A stretch of 18,446 nt of DNA, taken from NCBI GenBank assembly GCA_964510525.1, contig CAZECE010000074.1:1-18446 (forward strand), in the 5' to 3' direction. A program made the position numbers and the translations under genes. This document shows positions 1 to 8,087 of this stretch, piece by piece; positions within the stretch are counted from its first letter, which is position 1; every line of letters starts with the position of its first letter. Under the pieces are notes generated by a model. The model ran no database searches and had not been told where the DNA came from. It worked only from the letters and a program-made list of their open reading frames with translations. The stretch comes from CAZECE01 sp964510525 (GTDB lineage: Bacteria > Pseudomonadota > Gammaproteobacteria > Pseudomonadales > JANQJO01).

Positions 1-272
1 CTCCAAGAAGCCATCATATTAGCTTGACCCGCTGCGGCCATGGCTTTTTTTGCCGTAACGGATACCCCTGATTTTTTTTGCGGTATCCAGTGTTTACCCG
101 CCGCTACAGACCCCGAGGACACCAATATCACCTGTGTTCCCGCGTTTTGACATTGGACGATAAAATTTGCTATGGATAATAAGTATCTTGAACTACAACC
201 TTCTCCATTTGGTGAAATTAAAGAGCTACCAACCTTAATAACCAATCTTTTCCAAAACTGCGTTTCATTCAT
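1..272 (-). CDS. proB: Glutamate 5-kinase, N-terminal part (cut by window edge)
   Basis: The reading frame from an ATG at 272 stays open to the window edge, giving 90 codons of the N-terminus. It shows the start of an amino-acid-kinase fold: a first strand with the phosphate-binding lysine (RLVIKVGSSLIS, residues 9-20), then VILVSSGSVAAG and a later AAAGQANMM stretch. This matches the known pattern of glutamate 5-kinase (VVKLGTSVLT, VIVTSGAIAAG and AAVGQS in Escherichia coli ProB). The enzyme phosphorylates glutamate in the first, cytoplasmic step of proline synthesis. No clear ribosome binding site precedes the ATG. The gene is not beside obg or proA in what is visible. A hairpin and a candidate promoter lie just upstream. 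The family assignment is fairly sure; the C-terminal part, including any PUA domain, cannot be seen. Confidence 0.85.
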   Translation of the reverse strand, partial: MNETQFWKRLVIKVGSSLISPNGEGCSSRYLLSIANFIVQCQNAGTQVILVSSGSVAAGKHWIPQKKSGVSVTAKKAMAAAGQANMMASW

Positions 273-305
273 AATTATTTATTAAATTTAACAAGTTAAG
301 TGGAT

Positions 306-340
306 AAAAAAAGCTCGCGAGGCAAACCTATGGCGCGAGC
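306..340 (-). terminator. Rho-independent terminator or attenuator-like hairpin upstream of proB
   Basis: On the minus strand a 7-bp perfect stem (GCTCGCG at 334-340 pairing with CGCGAGC at 313-319) with a 14-nt loop is followed immediately by seven T residues (306-312). This is a standard intrinsic terminator layout. It would end transcription coming from the TPR gene and small ORF upstream. It lies only 34 bases before the proB ATG and downstream of a candidate promoter, so it could also act as an attenuator for proB. Confidence 0.7.
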
Positions 341-370
341 AAAAACCTAAAATTAATTACAACACTAATT

Positions 371-399
371 ATTATTACACAAAGCATAACTGGTCGCAA
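371..399 (-). promoter_or_regulatory. Candidate sigma-70 promoter facing proB
   Basis: On the minus strand TTGCGA (394-399, 4 of 6 to the -35 consensus) is followed after 17 bases by AATAAT (371-376, 5 of 6 to the -10 consensus). It points towards proB, with transcription expected to begin near 364, upstream of the hairpin. The region is AT-rich, so a chance match is possible. Confidence 0.35.
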
Positions 400-418
400 A
401 AAAACCAAAAATAGACGA

Positions 419-490
419 CTACTGATTAACTATGACCCGCTCTATTCGTTCAATAGAAGCTTGTGTCACAAGATATGGTTTTTTATCCAT
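419..490 (-). CDS. Possible 23-residue small protein coupled to the TPR gene
   Basis: An ATG overlaps the stop codon of the upstream TPR gene by one base (TAATG at 488-492) and opens 23 codons ending in TAG at 419-421. The peptide begins MDKKPYLVTQ and ends RVIVNQ; it is charged and has no membrane segment. A stop-start overlap is a common sign of translational coupling, and the ORF lies before the terminator-like hairpin at 306-340, so it would be on the same transcript. I do not recognise the peptide. It could be a chance ORF. Confidence 0.25.
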   Translation of the reverse strand: MDKKPYLVTQASIERIERVIVNQ

Positions 491-1392
491 TACTCATTAC
501 TTTTATCGTCTTCACTAAACAGCGCCAGGAAAGGTGCATATTCTCTTAAAGCATCCAACGCAGGGTCTTTTTCAATAGCATTACGATAACTGTCCATTTG
601 TACGATCGCTTTTTGTAAGCAATCAACCGCATCATCAAAGTGATTTAAAGCAGTGTAGGCACACGCCAATTGATAAAAAGCATTCGCATTTAAGGGGTCG
701 ATATCTAAAGCAATTTGACACAAGTTTACCGCCCACTGAGGCTCATCGAGCTCTAAAACGGCATCCGCCTTGTAAGTTAAAGCTTCGCAGTCTTCTGGCT
801 TTAATTTTAAAATTTTGTCGTAGATCGCTATTTTGTTTGCGAGACTCGTTTCTTGGCCAGCACGCAACCATAGCGATTGTATTTCTTGAGTTAATTCAAT
901 TTCTTCTCTATTTTCTTCAATATGCTTGGTTTTTTGTTTTAAGCTTTTTTCAAGAGAAGCCAACCGCTTCTCATATTCTTGAATCACTTTGGAAATTTCT
1001 TTATCCGCCAGCGCATGCACCCTGTCTTTTATATCTCTTATAGAGGTCCAACCAACAATGACCAATAAAGAAGACGTGCCCGCGATCAGATAAAAGAAAT
1101 ACGTAATGCTGTCAGTGGCGTATGCCACTGCTCTATCCACTGACTGATGTTCACGGTCCAGTATTTCACGAGCTGTATGCACCTTATGCTGATTTATCTC
1201 TTCTCTGAGTTGCACTAACTGATCTAATATGTATCGCTCAATTAGAGGTTCGAATTTTGCTTCTTGATTCCTTATGCTTCTGTTTGAAGTCTCTTGATAA
1301 TTCGCTTCTGAATCAGTAGCGTAAGTATTGATAGGCAAACTTAAAAAAATTATAAAATAAGCAAGACATATAACAGTTTTCGAATAATTCAT
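490..1392 (-). CDS. Exported or membrane-anchored coiled-coil TPR protein, function unknown
   Basis: The 300-residue product begins with a likely signal peptide (residues 1-25, hydrophobic core 7-20, possible cleavage after TYA). A second hydrophobic segment lies at about 95-117 (YFFYLIAGTSSLLVIVGW), then a charged, probably coiled-coil stretch at about 118-180. Two to three tetratricopeptide repeats occupy about 185-270, seen in the spacing of A, Y, L and P in YDKILKLKPEDCEAL and ALDIDPLNANAFYQLACAY. If the signal peptide is cleaved, the TPRs would face the cytoplasm after the second segment; if it is an anchor, topology differs. The start has AAGG six bases upstream. It is divergent from tamA, with 173 bp between them. 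TPRs imply a scaffold for protein contacts; no specific function can be given. Confidence 0.75.
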   Translation of the reverse strand: MNYSKTVICLAYFIIFLSLPINTYATDSEANYQETSNRSIRNQEAKFEPLIERYILDQLVQLREEINQHKVHTAREILDREHQSVDRAVAYATDSITYFFYLIAGTSSLLVIVGWTSIRDIKDRVHALADKEISKVIQEYEKRLASLEKSLKQKTKHIEENREEIELTQEIQSLWLRAGQETSLANKIAIYDKILKLKPEDCEALTYKADAVLELDEPQWAVNLCQIALDIDPLNANAFYQLACAYTALNHFDDAVDCLQKAIVQMDSYRNAIEKDPALDALREYAPFLALFSEDDKSNE

Positions 1393-1565
1393 TTTTTACC
1401 TTATTGCTTTCCAGTCTATTACGTAACACTTAAGATTGTTTTCCCTGCTTTTTTTACATAATAAAGGCCAAAAAAGATAACTAATGCTGTTGAACAACCA
1501 TAAAGTCCTTTATTATTAGCCAAATAATAACCAGGCCAACCCGCCAACATTATACATTTATAAAA
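1393..1565. promoter_or_regulatory. Divergent intergenic region with nested dyads, upstream of tamA
   Basis: This 173-bp, AT-rich gap separates the TPR gene from the divergent tamA and must hold both promoters. It contains a perfect 10-bp inverted repeat, ATAATAAAGG (1458-1467) and CCTTTATTAT (1507-1516). Between the arms lies a smaller dyad, GTTGAACAAC. These could form an operator or a transcript hairpin, but no known regulator site was recognised. Confidence 0.35.
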
Positions 1566-3362
1566 TTGAGAATTGTGCTTTCCTACCTGATACATTTAAG
1601 TGGTTATGCAGGTATCATCTTCATTGCTCTTGGTTTGACAACCAGCGCTCATGGCCAAGAAACACCAGAGGCTTTTAAAGCGCCTTTAACGTTCGAGCTA
1701 TCCATGGCTGATGAACGCATTAAAAAATTACTCGTTAAAGAGCTCAAGACCCAACGAAAAAAAAATCTTCAATATCAAAATATTAATGCGCTCTCGCAAC
1801 TCATTAGGCTCGACCGTCAGCTTCTAAAATTAAAACTCAAATCATTGGGTTTTTTCATACCGAAAGTTCATTCTGACCCAATCAAAGAGCGCTCTCTCAC
1901 AAACAGCAAAACACTCATTTATTCCGTCATGCCCGGCCCTCAGTATCGGGTTCAATCCATCACGCTGCAATTACCAATAGGGATCGACATACCAAAAGAT
2001 GCCATCTCCATCCAGGAAGGCTCTGCCTTATTAGCAAGTTCCGTATTAACGGATCTCGGCTTGATAAAAGCCCATCTAGCAAATAACTACTGCCTTTATG
2101 AAATACAGGTCAACTACGATGCTGTACTGCATCATTCAACCCAAACCGTCTCATTAACCTACCTCATCAAAGAAAGCCCTTCTGTGGTTATTGATCAAAT
2201 CGAGATTAATGGACTGCAAACTTTAGATACCGAATTTATCCGACAAAAGATCCCCCTCAAATCAGGTGACTGTTTTAAGAGAAAATTGATCAACCAAACA
2301 AAAAGCACGTTGTTGCAGCTGGGATTGTTTACATTTTCCAACATTGATATTGCTTCACCTAACAATGGTCAGGTTGATTTAACGATTAACCTGATCGAGC
2401 GACCTCACAGAACGCGAAAAATAGGTATTGGCTTCGATTCAGATCAAGGATTTGGGCTCAATCTCGGTTGGGAACATCGAAATCTCTTAACGAAAGCTCA
2501 GAAATTCACTGCTGAGACCGAGCTTCGATCTAACATTCAAGAAATCACCACCAATTTATCCATTCCAAATTATCCCGGGTTTCAAAATACATTATCGTTC
2601 TACTCGAACCTCGTGATTGAAGAAACAGATGCGTTCGATAGCAAGTCAGGCACACTCGGTGTCGAAATAGCTCACAAATTTCAATCCACTATGACGGGGT
2701 TTGCCAGTGTGGAGGTATCGAACAGTGATTTGGAAGATGTCTTTCGTGAACGCGAACTGATGCTCTTATCTTTTCCACTACGACTTGATATTGATTACAG
2801 AAATGATGCGTTAAACCCAACCAGAGGATGGACCATCAATAACACTCTTAGACCCTTTTTTGGAATCGGCAGTAACGAAAATTTTGTCAAATCATCCATT
2901 ACCGCACAATACTATTTTCCATTCGACAAAAAGCACAACTCAACCACGCTGGCTTTTCGCTGCAAACTTGGAACCATTACAGGTGAGACCTTAACAAATA
3001 TCCCCGAAAACATCCGCTTTTATGCTGGTGGCGGAGGGTCCATACGCGGTTATGGATTTCAACAAGCAGGCTTACTCAGTGATACCAGACCCATCGGTGG
3101 TTTATCGATTATCGAAACCTCTTTAGAAGCTCGATTTCGATGGCTGGACCATTGGGGAAGCGCCTTGTTTATTGACGGTGGCTCTAACTTCCCAGAGCGA
3201 ACCCCCGCTCTTGATCAAGAATTATTTTGGGGTGCTGGTTTTGGTATTCGATACTACACCTCTTTCGCTCCCATTCGGTTAGATGTGGCATTTCCAAAAC
3301 GCAAGCGTGATGGAGTCGATGATCCGTTTCACCTTTACATCAGTATTGGGGAAGCGTTTTGA
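1566..3362 (+). CDS. tamA: Translocation and assembly module outer-membrane subunit TamA (Omp85 family)
   Basis: The 598-residue product is an Omp85-type outer-membrane barrel. A signal peptide covers about residues 1-30 (core SGYAGIIFIALGL, cleavage near SAHG). POTRA-like repeats fill about 35-280; the last, at about 206-280, is clearest (IDQIEINGLQTLDTEFIRQK, then LLQLGLFTFSNI). The C-terminal half is a beta barrel with the loop-6 signature GGGGSIRGYGF (conserved Arg494), and the chain ends in Phe as outer-membrane proteins do. About three POTRAs and the tamB neighbour favour TamA over BamA. With TamB it helps insert some outer-membrane proteins and supports lipid transport across the envelope. 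The start is TTG at 1566, or possibly GTG at 1575; no in-frame ATG or strong ribosome binding site lies nearby. Confidence 0.9.
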   Translation: MRIVLSYLIHLSGYAGIIFIALGLTTSAHGQETPEAFKAPLTFELSMADERIKKLLVKELKTQRKKNLQYQNINALSQLIRLDRQLLKLKLKSLGFFIPKVHSDPIKERSLTNSKTLIYSVMPGPQYRVQSITLQLPIGIDIPKDAISIQEGSALLASSVLTDLGLIKAHLANNYCLYEIQVNYDAVLHHSTQTVSLTYLIKESPSVVIDQIEINGLQTLDTEFIRQKIPLKSGDCFKRKLINQTKSTLLQLGLFTFSNIDIASPNNGQVDLTINLIERPHRTRKIGIGFDSDQGFGLNLGWEHRNLLTKAQKFTAETELRSNIQEITTNLSIPNYPGFQNTLSFYSNLVIEETDAFDSKSGTLGVEIAHKFQSTMTGFASVEVSNSDLEDVFRERELMLLSFPLRLDIDYRNDALNPTRGWTINNTLRPFFGIGSNENFVKSSITAQYYFPFDKKHNSTTLAFRCKLGTITGETLTNIPENIRFYAGGGGSIRGYGFQQAGLLSDTRPIGGLSIIETSLEARFRWLDHWGSALFIDGGSNFPERTPALDQELFWGAGFGIRYYTSFAPIRLDVAFPKRKRDGVDDPFHLYISIGEAF

Positions 3363-6300
3363 GAGTTTTAAGCTGTTTACATCACATTTTCTGGCTTACA
3401 GTAACCTGGATACTGTATTCAGCTTTATCTTTACTGTCTTTGGCCTGCTTGATCATATTTTTAGTTGATTCCACCCGAGTTTTTCTCATCAAGGAAGCGG
3501 TCCAGCAGTTCAGCCCCATTCCTATATCCATTTCTCAACTTCGTAGCCCTTCGCTCTCTCATTGGAAAGCCAGCTCTATTAAAATTTACTCGGATGAACA
3601 AAAACCTTGGATTGAGATGAATACCGTTGATTTAAAATGGTCCGCAAAACACCTCTTTAACAAAGAAATTAGAATTTTAAGCTTACATGTAGAAGATATT
3701 ACGATTCATAAGCAACACAATGGCCATCAAAAACCGACGGACTCTAAGTTTAAGCATCGCGATAAAAACACACTCAATATAAAGCAACTCCCCAATATCA
3801 AGGTTCAATCACTAGATATTTCCAAACTTAATATCGATCGGCAATTTTTGAATTCCACAGCGACCCCAACGAGCCCCATTTATTACAGTTATCATGCAAC
3901 ATTAAACGCCTCGTGGAATTGGCTAGGTGAAAAAAAACTAATCGCGGCTCTTAATGGTATTAACGACAACCAAAGCCGATTGAATTTGGTTGTAACTGGA
4001 AATGAGCTATCACTCTTTAATATACAAGGCTCTATCACTGATAAAAGTAAAGGCACTCTGAGTGAATCAGTACTCTTACCTCAACTTCAAGACATCCAGG
4101 TTACTTACAACATTGACGCAGCGATTGAATCACGCCTTTTTAAATTTGATTTTCATAACGTTGCCATGAAAACGGGCGACCAGAACATCAAGCTCACAGG
4201 AAAGTTATCCCACTATCCAACTGAATCTAAAACCGATATACATGACTTTGTTATTCATACAAATAATAAGTATCACTCTTTACATGGCACGGTATCCCCT
4301 GAGAAACTCGATCTCGATATTGATATCAATCAATTCCCAACAGACCTGTTAAGGCTGTGGCAGTCAACCGTTCCAGAAGGGTCGATTGATTCGGATTTAA
4401 GAGTATCCGGAACATTAAAAAGCCCTCATCTTTCTGGCGAAATCAGCGTGGACTTAACTTATTTAGAAGAACCAATCACCCTAAAATCGAATATTCTTTC
4501 GAGCCTAAATCGTTCAAGCATTAAAGACACTAAGATTCACTACAAAGCGTTTTCTATCACATCACCTCACATTCAGTTCGGTCATAACAGCTCAAACCTC
4601 ACTATTGAAGCACTCACTTTGGTGCATAAAAATAGCACTATTGCCCAACTTAAAGGCCGCGTTTCTTTAGAAAAAGACATCTATGAAAGTGGGTTAGACA
4701 TTGAGTTTTCAAGCGACATCAATTCGTTAAGAAACATCATTGGAGAAATTGAGAACAGTAATATCAATACCTATCCCGATGTGAGCGTTGGTTCAAAATC
4801 GATGTTTAAAGGTACATTAAAGAACATCATGACTGAAGGCTATGTATCGGTCGCGCCGAACCTAAATACCTATAAACTTAAGACCTCAAACCCTAAGACC
4901 TCAAACTTTAGTACCCCTAAACTCAAAAACTCTCAAACACTCAAAATCAATACGCTAGAAACCCTTTCAAGCCATTTGGCTTGGAAAACAGATAACACCA
5001 ATATCACAGCGACCTTTAGTATTTCTGGGCCAAACAACTTATCTGAAAATTTAACCATTTTACTCCCTAAAAACTTATACTTACCTCTCTTACAGAATAA
5101 TAACGCACTTCCTCAGGTTCCGCTTGAGGGTAAAGTATTAGGTAATCTGGACTTATCAACAATTGGCACCTTGCTTGGTACCGACATTCACGCACTTTCT
5201 GGAACGATAAAAACGGACATCTCACTGGCCGGTTCTCTTAATGATCCTGTTATATTTGGCAACATAGATGTTTCAAACGTCCAATACGAAAATCTGCTTA
5301 ATGGGTTACGAGTCAACGACTTTAACTGTCAGATTAACGCACAGCCTGCAAAACTCATTGTTGGCGATTGCAGCGCTTCTGACGGACATGACGGTCTTTA
5401 TCAATTAACGGGGTTTGCCAGTTACCCCATTTACCGTTCCCCATTTTCGCTGACGCTGCATCTCAACAATGTGAACCCTATGTCACAACCCTACATTGAG
5501 CATTTCAGCAGTGATGGAAACATCTATTTTATGGGTGGAGACCAAACACCCACATTATCCAGCGACATTAACATTAACCGATTAGTCATCGACTTGGATG
5601 CGATCGCATCCAGTAATATCGACACGATAAAAACACGGAGTGATAAGGAAAAGCACACGCCAAAAATTTCGACGCATCACTCAACAAGCCCCACCCTGCT
5701 TCCAGAACTCGATTTACAGGTTAAAGCCGAAAACCAAGCCTTTATAAAAGGGCGAGGATTAAATGCTGAAATTTCAGGCTCGGCCCAAGTGTCCGGTCCT
5801 GCGAATCAACCACTGCTTAGAGGTGACTTTAAAATCATCCGAGGTGAGTTCGACGTTTTTAACAAAACGTTTAAATTAACCAAAGGTAATCTAAAAATGG
5901 TAGGGCAATCCATTATCATGGGTGCCCAGGGTCAATATAAGCGCAATGACCAGGCAATTACGTTGCATATTCAAGGCACACAGGACGATTTAACGATTTC
6001 ATTCACATCCATTCCTGCCATGGCAGAAGATGAGATCCTCGCCTACATTATTTTTGGAAAGTCACTGCAGAATATTACACCTTTCGAGGCGTATCAGTTT
6101 GCAGCCGCTATTCAAAAAATCAAAGGCAAGAAACCTCTTTTCGATCCGCTTGATCGATCTCGAAAACTGATTGGCGCGGATCGCCTGACAGTTGAAAGCG
6201 GTGAAAACCCTGGGTCGCCGTTGGAAATAGGCATCGGTAAATACCTCAGCGACAACGTCTATTTAGAGTTAAATCGGACAACATCAGAAACAGCTCCATG

Positions 6301-6409
6301 GAAAGCCAATGTTGAAATAGAGCTATCCCCCAAATTAAACCTGGAAAGCTCTGTCAACAATACCACTGGCGCGGCAGGCATAGAACTGAACTGGCAAGAA
6401 GACTATTAG
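3359..6409 (+). CDS. tamB: Translocation and assembly module inner-membrane subunit TamB (AsmA-like/DUF490)
   Basis: The 1016-residue product has one N-terminal membrane anchor (about residues 13-37) and then a long series of short beta strands, as in AsmA-like bridge proteins. The C-terminal third is the TamB/DUF490 domain: QAFIKGRGLNAEISGSAQ, then LRGDFKIIRGEFDVFNKTF, then DEILAYIIFGKSLQNITPFE. TamB spans the periplasm and pairs with TamA. It is somewhat shorter than the about 1260 residues of the Escherichia coli protein. The TTG start overlaps the tamA stop by four bases (TTGA), with GGGGAAG a few bases upstream, so translation is probably coupled. Residues near 500-535 are low in complexity, from 12-base direct repeats (AAGACCTCAAAC at 4879 and 4894). 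Confidence 0.92.
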   Translation: MRVLSCLHHIFWLTVTWILYSALSLLSLACLIIFLVDSTRVFLIKEAVQQFSPIPISISQLRSPSLSHWKASSIKIYSDEQKPWIEMNTVDLKWSAKHLFNKEIRILSLHVEDITIHKQHNGHQKPTDSKFKHRDKNTLNIKQLPNIKVQSLDISKLNIDRQFLNSTATPTSPIYYSYHATLNASWNWLGEKKLIAALNGINDNQSRLNLVVTGNELSLFNIQGSITDKSKGTLSESVLLPQLQDIQVTYNIDAAIESRLFKFDFHNVAMKTGDQNIKLTGKLSHYPTESKTDIHDFVIHTNNKYHSLHGTVSPEKLDLDIDINQFPTDLLRLWQSTVPEGSIDSDLRVSGTLKSPHLSGEISVDLTYLEEPITLKSNILSSLNRSSIKDTKIHYKAFSITSPHIQFGHNSSNLTIEALTLVHKNSTIAQLKGRVSLEKDIYESGLDIEFSSDINSLRNIIGEIENSNINTYPDVSVGSKSMFKGTLKNIMTEGYVSVAPNLNTYKLKTSNPKTSNFSTPKLKNSQTLKINTLETLSSHLAWKTDNTNITATFSISGPNNLSENLTILLPKNLYLPLLQNNNALPQVPLEGKVLGNLDLSTIGTLLGTDIHALSGTIKTDISLAGSLNDPVIFGNIDVSNVQYENLLNGLRVNDFNCQINAQPAKLIVGDCSASDGHDGLYQLTGFASYPIYRSPFSLTLHLNNVNPMSQPYIEHFSSDGNIYFMGGDQTPTLSSDININRLVIDLDAIASSNIDTIKTRSDKEKHTPKISTHHSTSPTLLPELDLQVKAENQAFIKGRGLNAEISGSAQVSGPANQPLLRGDFKIIRGEFDVFNKTFKLTKGNLKMVGQSIIMGAQGQYKRNDQAITLHIQGTQDDLTISFTSIPAMAEDEILAYIIFGKSLQNITPFEAYQFAAAIQKIKGKKPLFDPLDRSRKLIGADRLTVESGENPGSPLEIGIGKYLSDNVYLELNRTTSETAPWKANVEIELSPKLNLESSVNNTTGAAGIELNWQEDY

Positions 6410-6427
6410 TCTTCGCAAGCATAACTA

Positions 6428-6475
6428 TCCTACAGATTAACGGTCCTGCAAATTAACCGTCCTGTAAATTAACAG
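6428..6475. repeat. Three tandem 16-bp repeats in the tamB / glutamate-synthase-like intergenic gap
   Basis: Three head-to-tail imperfect copies of a 16-base unit follow one another without a gap: TCCTACAGATTAACGG (6428-6443), TCCTGCAAATTAACCG (6444-6459) and TCCTGTAAATTAACAG (6460-6475). They lie between two convergent genes, where no hairpin terminator was seen. Their role is unknown; replication slippage is a simple origin. Confidence 0.8.
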
Positions 6476-6492
6476 TCTTCGTTCCACTTACA

Positions 6493-8031
6493 TTACTGAC
6501 CCAAACCCGCGTATTTTACGCCCGACAAATGCGCCATGTCTCGATGCCAAGTGGACAGGTCTTCTGAGTTGAACCCACTCAAATGATCATGACCACAAGC
6601 CCGAGCCATGACTTTCATCAGCTCTGTAGAAGCTTCAAAAAAGTTAGCCAATTGACCGGACGCTTTTTCAATGTTTAGCCGCTGCCTTAAATCGGCTTTC
6701 TGAGTAGCAATGCCCGCAGGGCAATTATTGGTGTTGCACATTCTGGCCGCGACACAGCCTATTGACTGCATGGCACTGTTCGAAATCGCCACACCATCTG
6801 CGCCCAACGCCAAGGCTTTGACAAAATCCATCGGCACACGCAATCCACCTGTGATGATCAAGGTCACCCGACCGCTTGCACCCGCTTGGTCCAAGTAACG
6901 CCTGGCACGCGCCAACGCTGGAATGGTCGGTACACTGATATGATCACGGAACATGGCTGGTGCCGCCCCAGTACCACCGCCGCGACCATCCAGAATGATG
7001 TAATCCGCACTGGCATCCAACGCAAACTGAATGTCCGCCTCGATGTGATTGGCACTGAGTTTAAAACCGATTGGAATTCCGCCGGTCACGTCACGCACTC
7101 GATCAGCAAAGGCTTTGTAGTCTTCCGCTGTCGCCAACTCTTTAAACGTGGGCGGCGAGACAGCCGCCGTGCCCGCTTCAATGCCGCGCACTTCGGCAAT
7201 TTTGCCAATGTTTTTATTGCCCGGCAGATGACCACCGGTGCCTGTTTTAGCGCCCTGCCCGCCTTTAAAGTGAAAAGCTTGCACGTTTTTCAACAACGCC
7301 TCATCGTAGCCAAACTGCGCGCTGGCTAACTCGTAAAAATAACGAGAATTGGCCGCTTGCTCTTCAGGCAACATGCCGCCCTCCCCGGAGCAAATGCCTG
7401 TCCCCGCTAACTCAGCGCCCTTGGCTAACGCCACCTTGGCTTCAAACGACAGTGCACCAAAGCTCATGTCCGAGACAAACAACGGAATATTTAAAGACAA
7501 CGGCTTTTTGGCTTGTGGCCCAATGACCAAATCGGTTGCCACCGGTACCTCTTCCATCAGTGGCTTTTTCGCCATCTGAGCGGTCATAATTTGCAAATCG
7601 TCCCAATGCGGCAGCTCGTGTCTTGGCACCCCCATCGACGTCATCGGCCCATGATGACCGACTTTCGACAAGCCCTCTCGAGCGAGCTGATGAATGAGTT
7701 CAACGGTTGGCTCTTCCACCGTTGCTTTGGGAATTGGGATGGCATTCGTTGCGGCTGATAAGGTTGGACCTTCTTGGCCCACTTGATCTTGAGTGAACTG
7801 TTTATGGGTACCGTCACAAAAAGGCGCATTGGCGGTGGCTTTGCATTGACATAAATAGGCGTCTTCCGAACTCTCCGCGGTGAATGCTTTGGGCTTAAAC
7901 TCGGTCCCCGCATGCGAGCCATCGCAAAAGGGTTGGTTACCCGAGCGACCACAGGTGCAAAAATAGTATTCGTCGCCTTTAGTCAGCGATACCTTGGTCG
8001 GCTTATTGTCAGCAATAATGGGGTTACTCAT
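6493..8031 (-). CDS. Fusion of two CDGSH iron-sulfur motifs with an FMN-binding glutamate-synthase domain
   Basis: The 512-residue protein starts with two CDGSH-type 2Fe-2S motifs: C25, C27, C36, H40 (FCDGSH) and C61, C63, C72, H76 (FCDGTH). From about residue 110 it is the FMN/glutamate-synthase domain of GltB: FVSDMSFGALSFEAK (185-199), an FMN-phosphate region near DGRGGGTGAAP (348-358), GGLRVP, and the 3Fe-4S cysteines C426, C432, C437. The glutaminase domain of GltB is absent, so it is unlikely to be a normal glutamine-dependent glutamate synthase. Proteins of this type are annotated as FMN-binding glutamate synthase family; the true reaction is not known to me. AGGA precedes the ATG by five bases. 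It is 56 bp downstream of the cytochrome b561 gene, probably co-transcribed. Confidence 0.9.
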   Translation of the reverse strand: MSNPIIADNKPTKVSLTKGDEYYFCTCGRSGNQPFCDGSHAGTEFKPKAFTAESSEDAYLCQCKATANAPFCDGTHKQFTQDQVGQEGPTLSAATNAIPIPKATVEEPTVELIHQLAREGLSKVGHHGPMTSMGVPRHELPHWDDLQIMTAQMAKKPLMEEVPVATDLVIGPQAKKPLSLNIPLFVSDMSFGALSFEAKVALAKGAELAGTGICSGEGGMLPEEQAANSRYFYELASAQFGYDEALLKNVQAFHFKGGQGAKTGTGGHLPGNKNIGKIAEVRGIEAGTAAVSPPTFKELATAEDYKAFADRVRDVTGGIPIGFKLSANHIEADIQFALDASADYIILDGRGGGTGAAPAMFRDHISVPTIPALARARRYLDQAGASGRVTLIITGGLRVPMDFVKALALGADGVAISNSAMQSIGCVAARMCNTNNCPAGIATQKADLRQRLNIEKASGQLANFFEASTELMKVMARACGHDHLSGFNSEDLSTWHRDMAHLSGVKYAGLGQ

Positions 8032-8087
8032 ACGTCCTGGTTTACCTCTTTCTTCATAGTTGACTGATCACTCTTTTCTACTCGTAA

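Noticed and set aside
1566..3362. The Omp85 protein as BamA.
   Set aside because: It is too short for five POTRA domains and is coupled to a TamB/DUF490 gene.
6886..7329. A 147-codon open frame on the plus strand opposite the glutamate-synthase-like gene.
   Set aside because: It lies fully antisense to a gene with clear FMN and iron-sulfur motifs, has odd composition and no recognisable domain.
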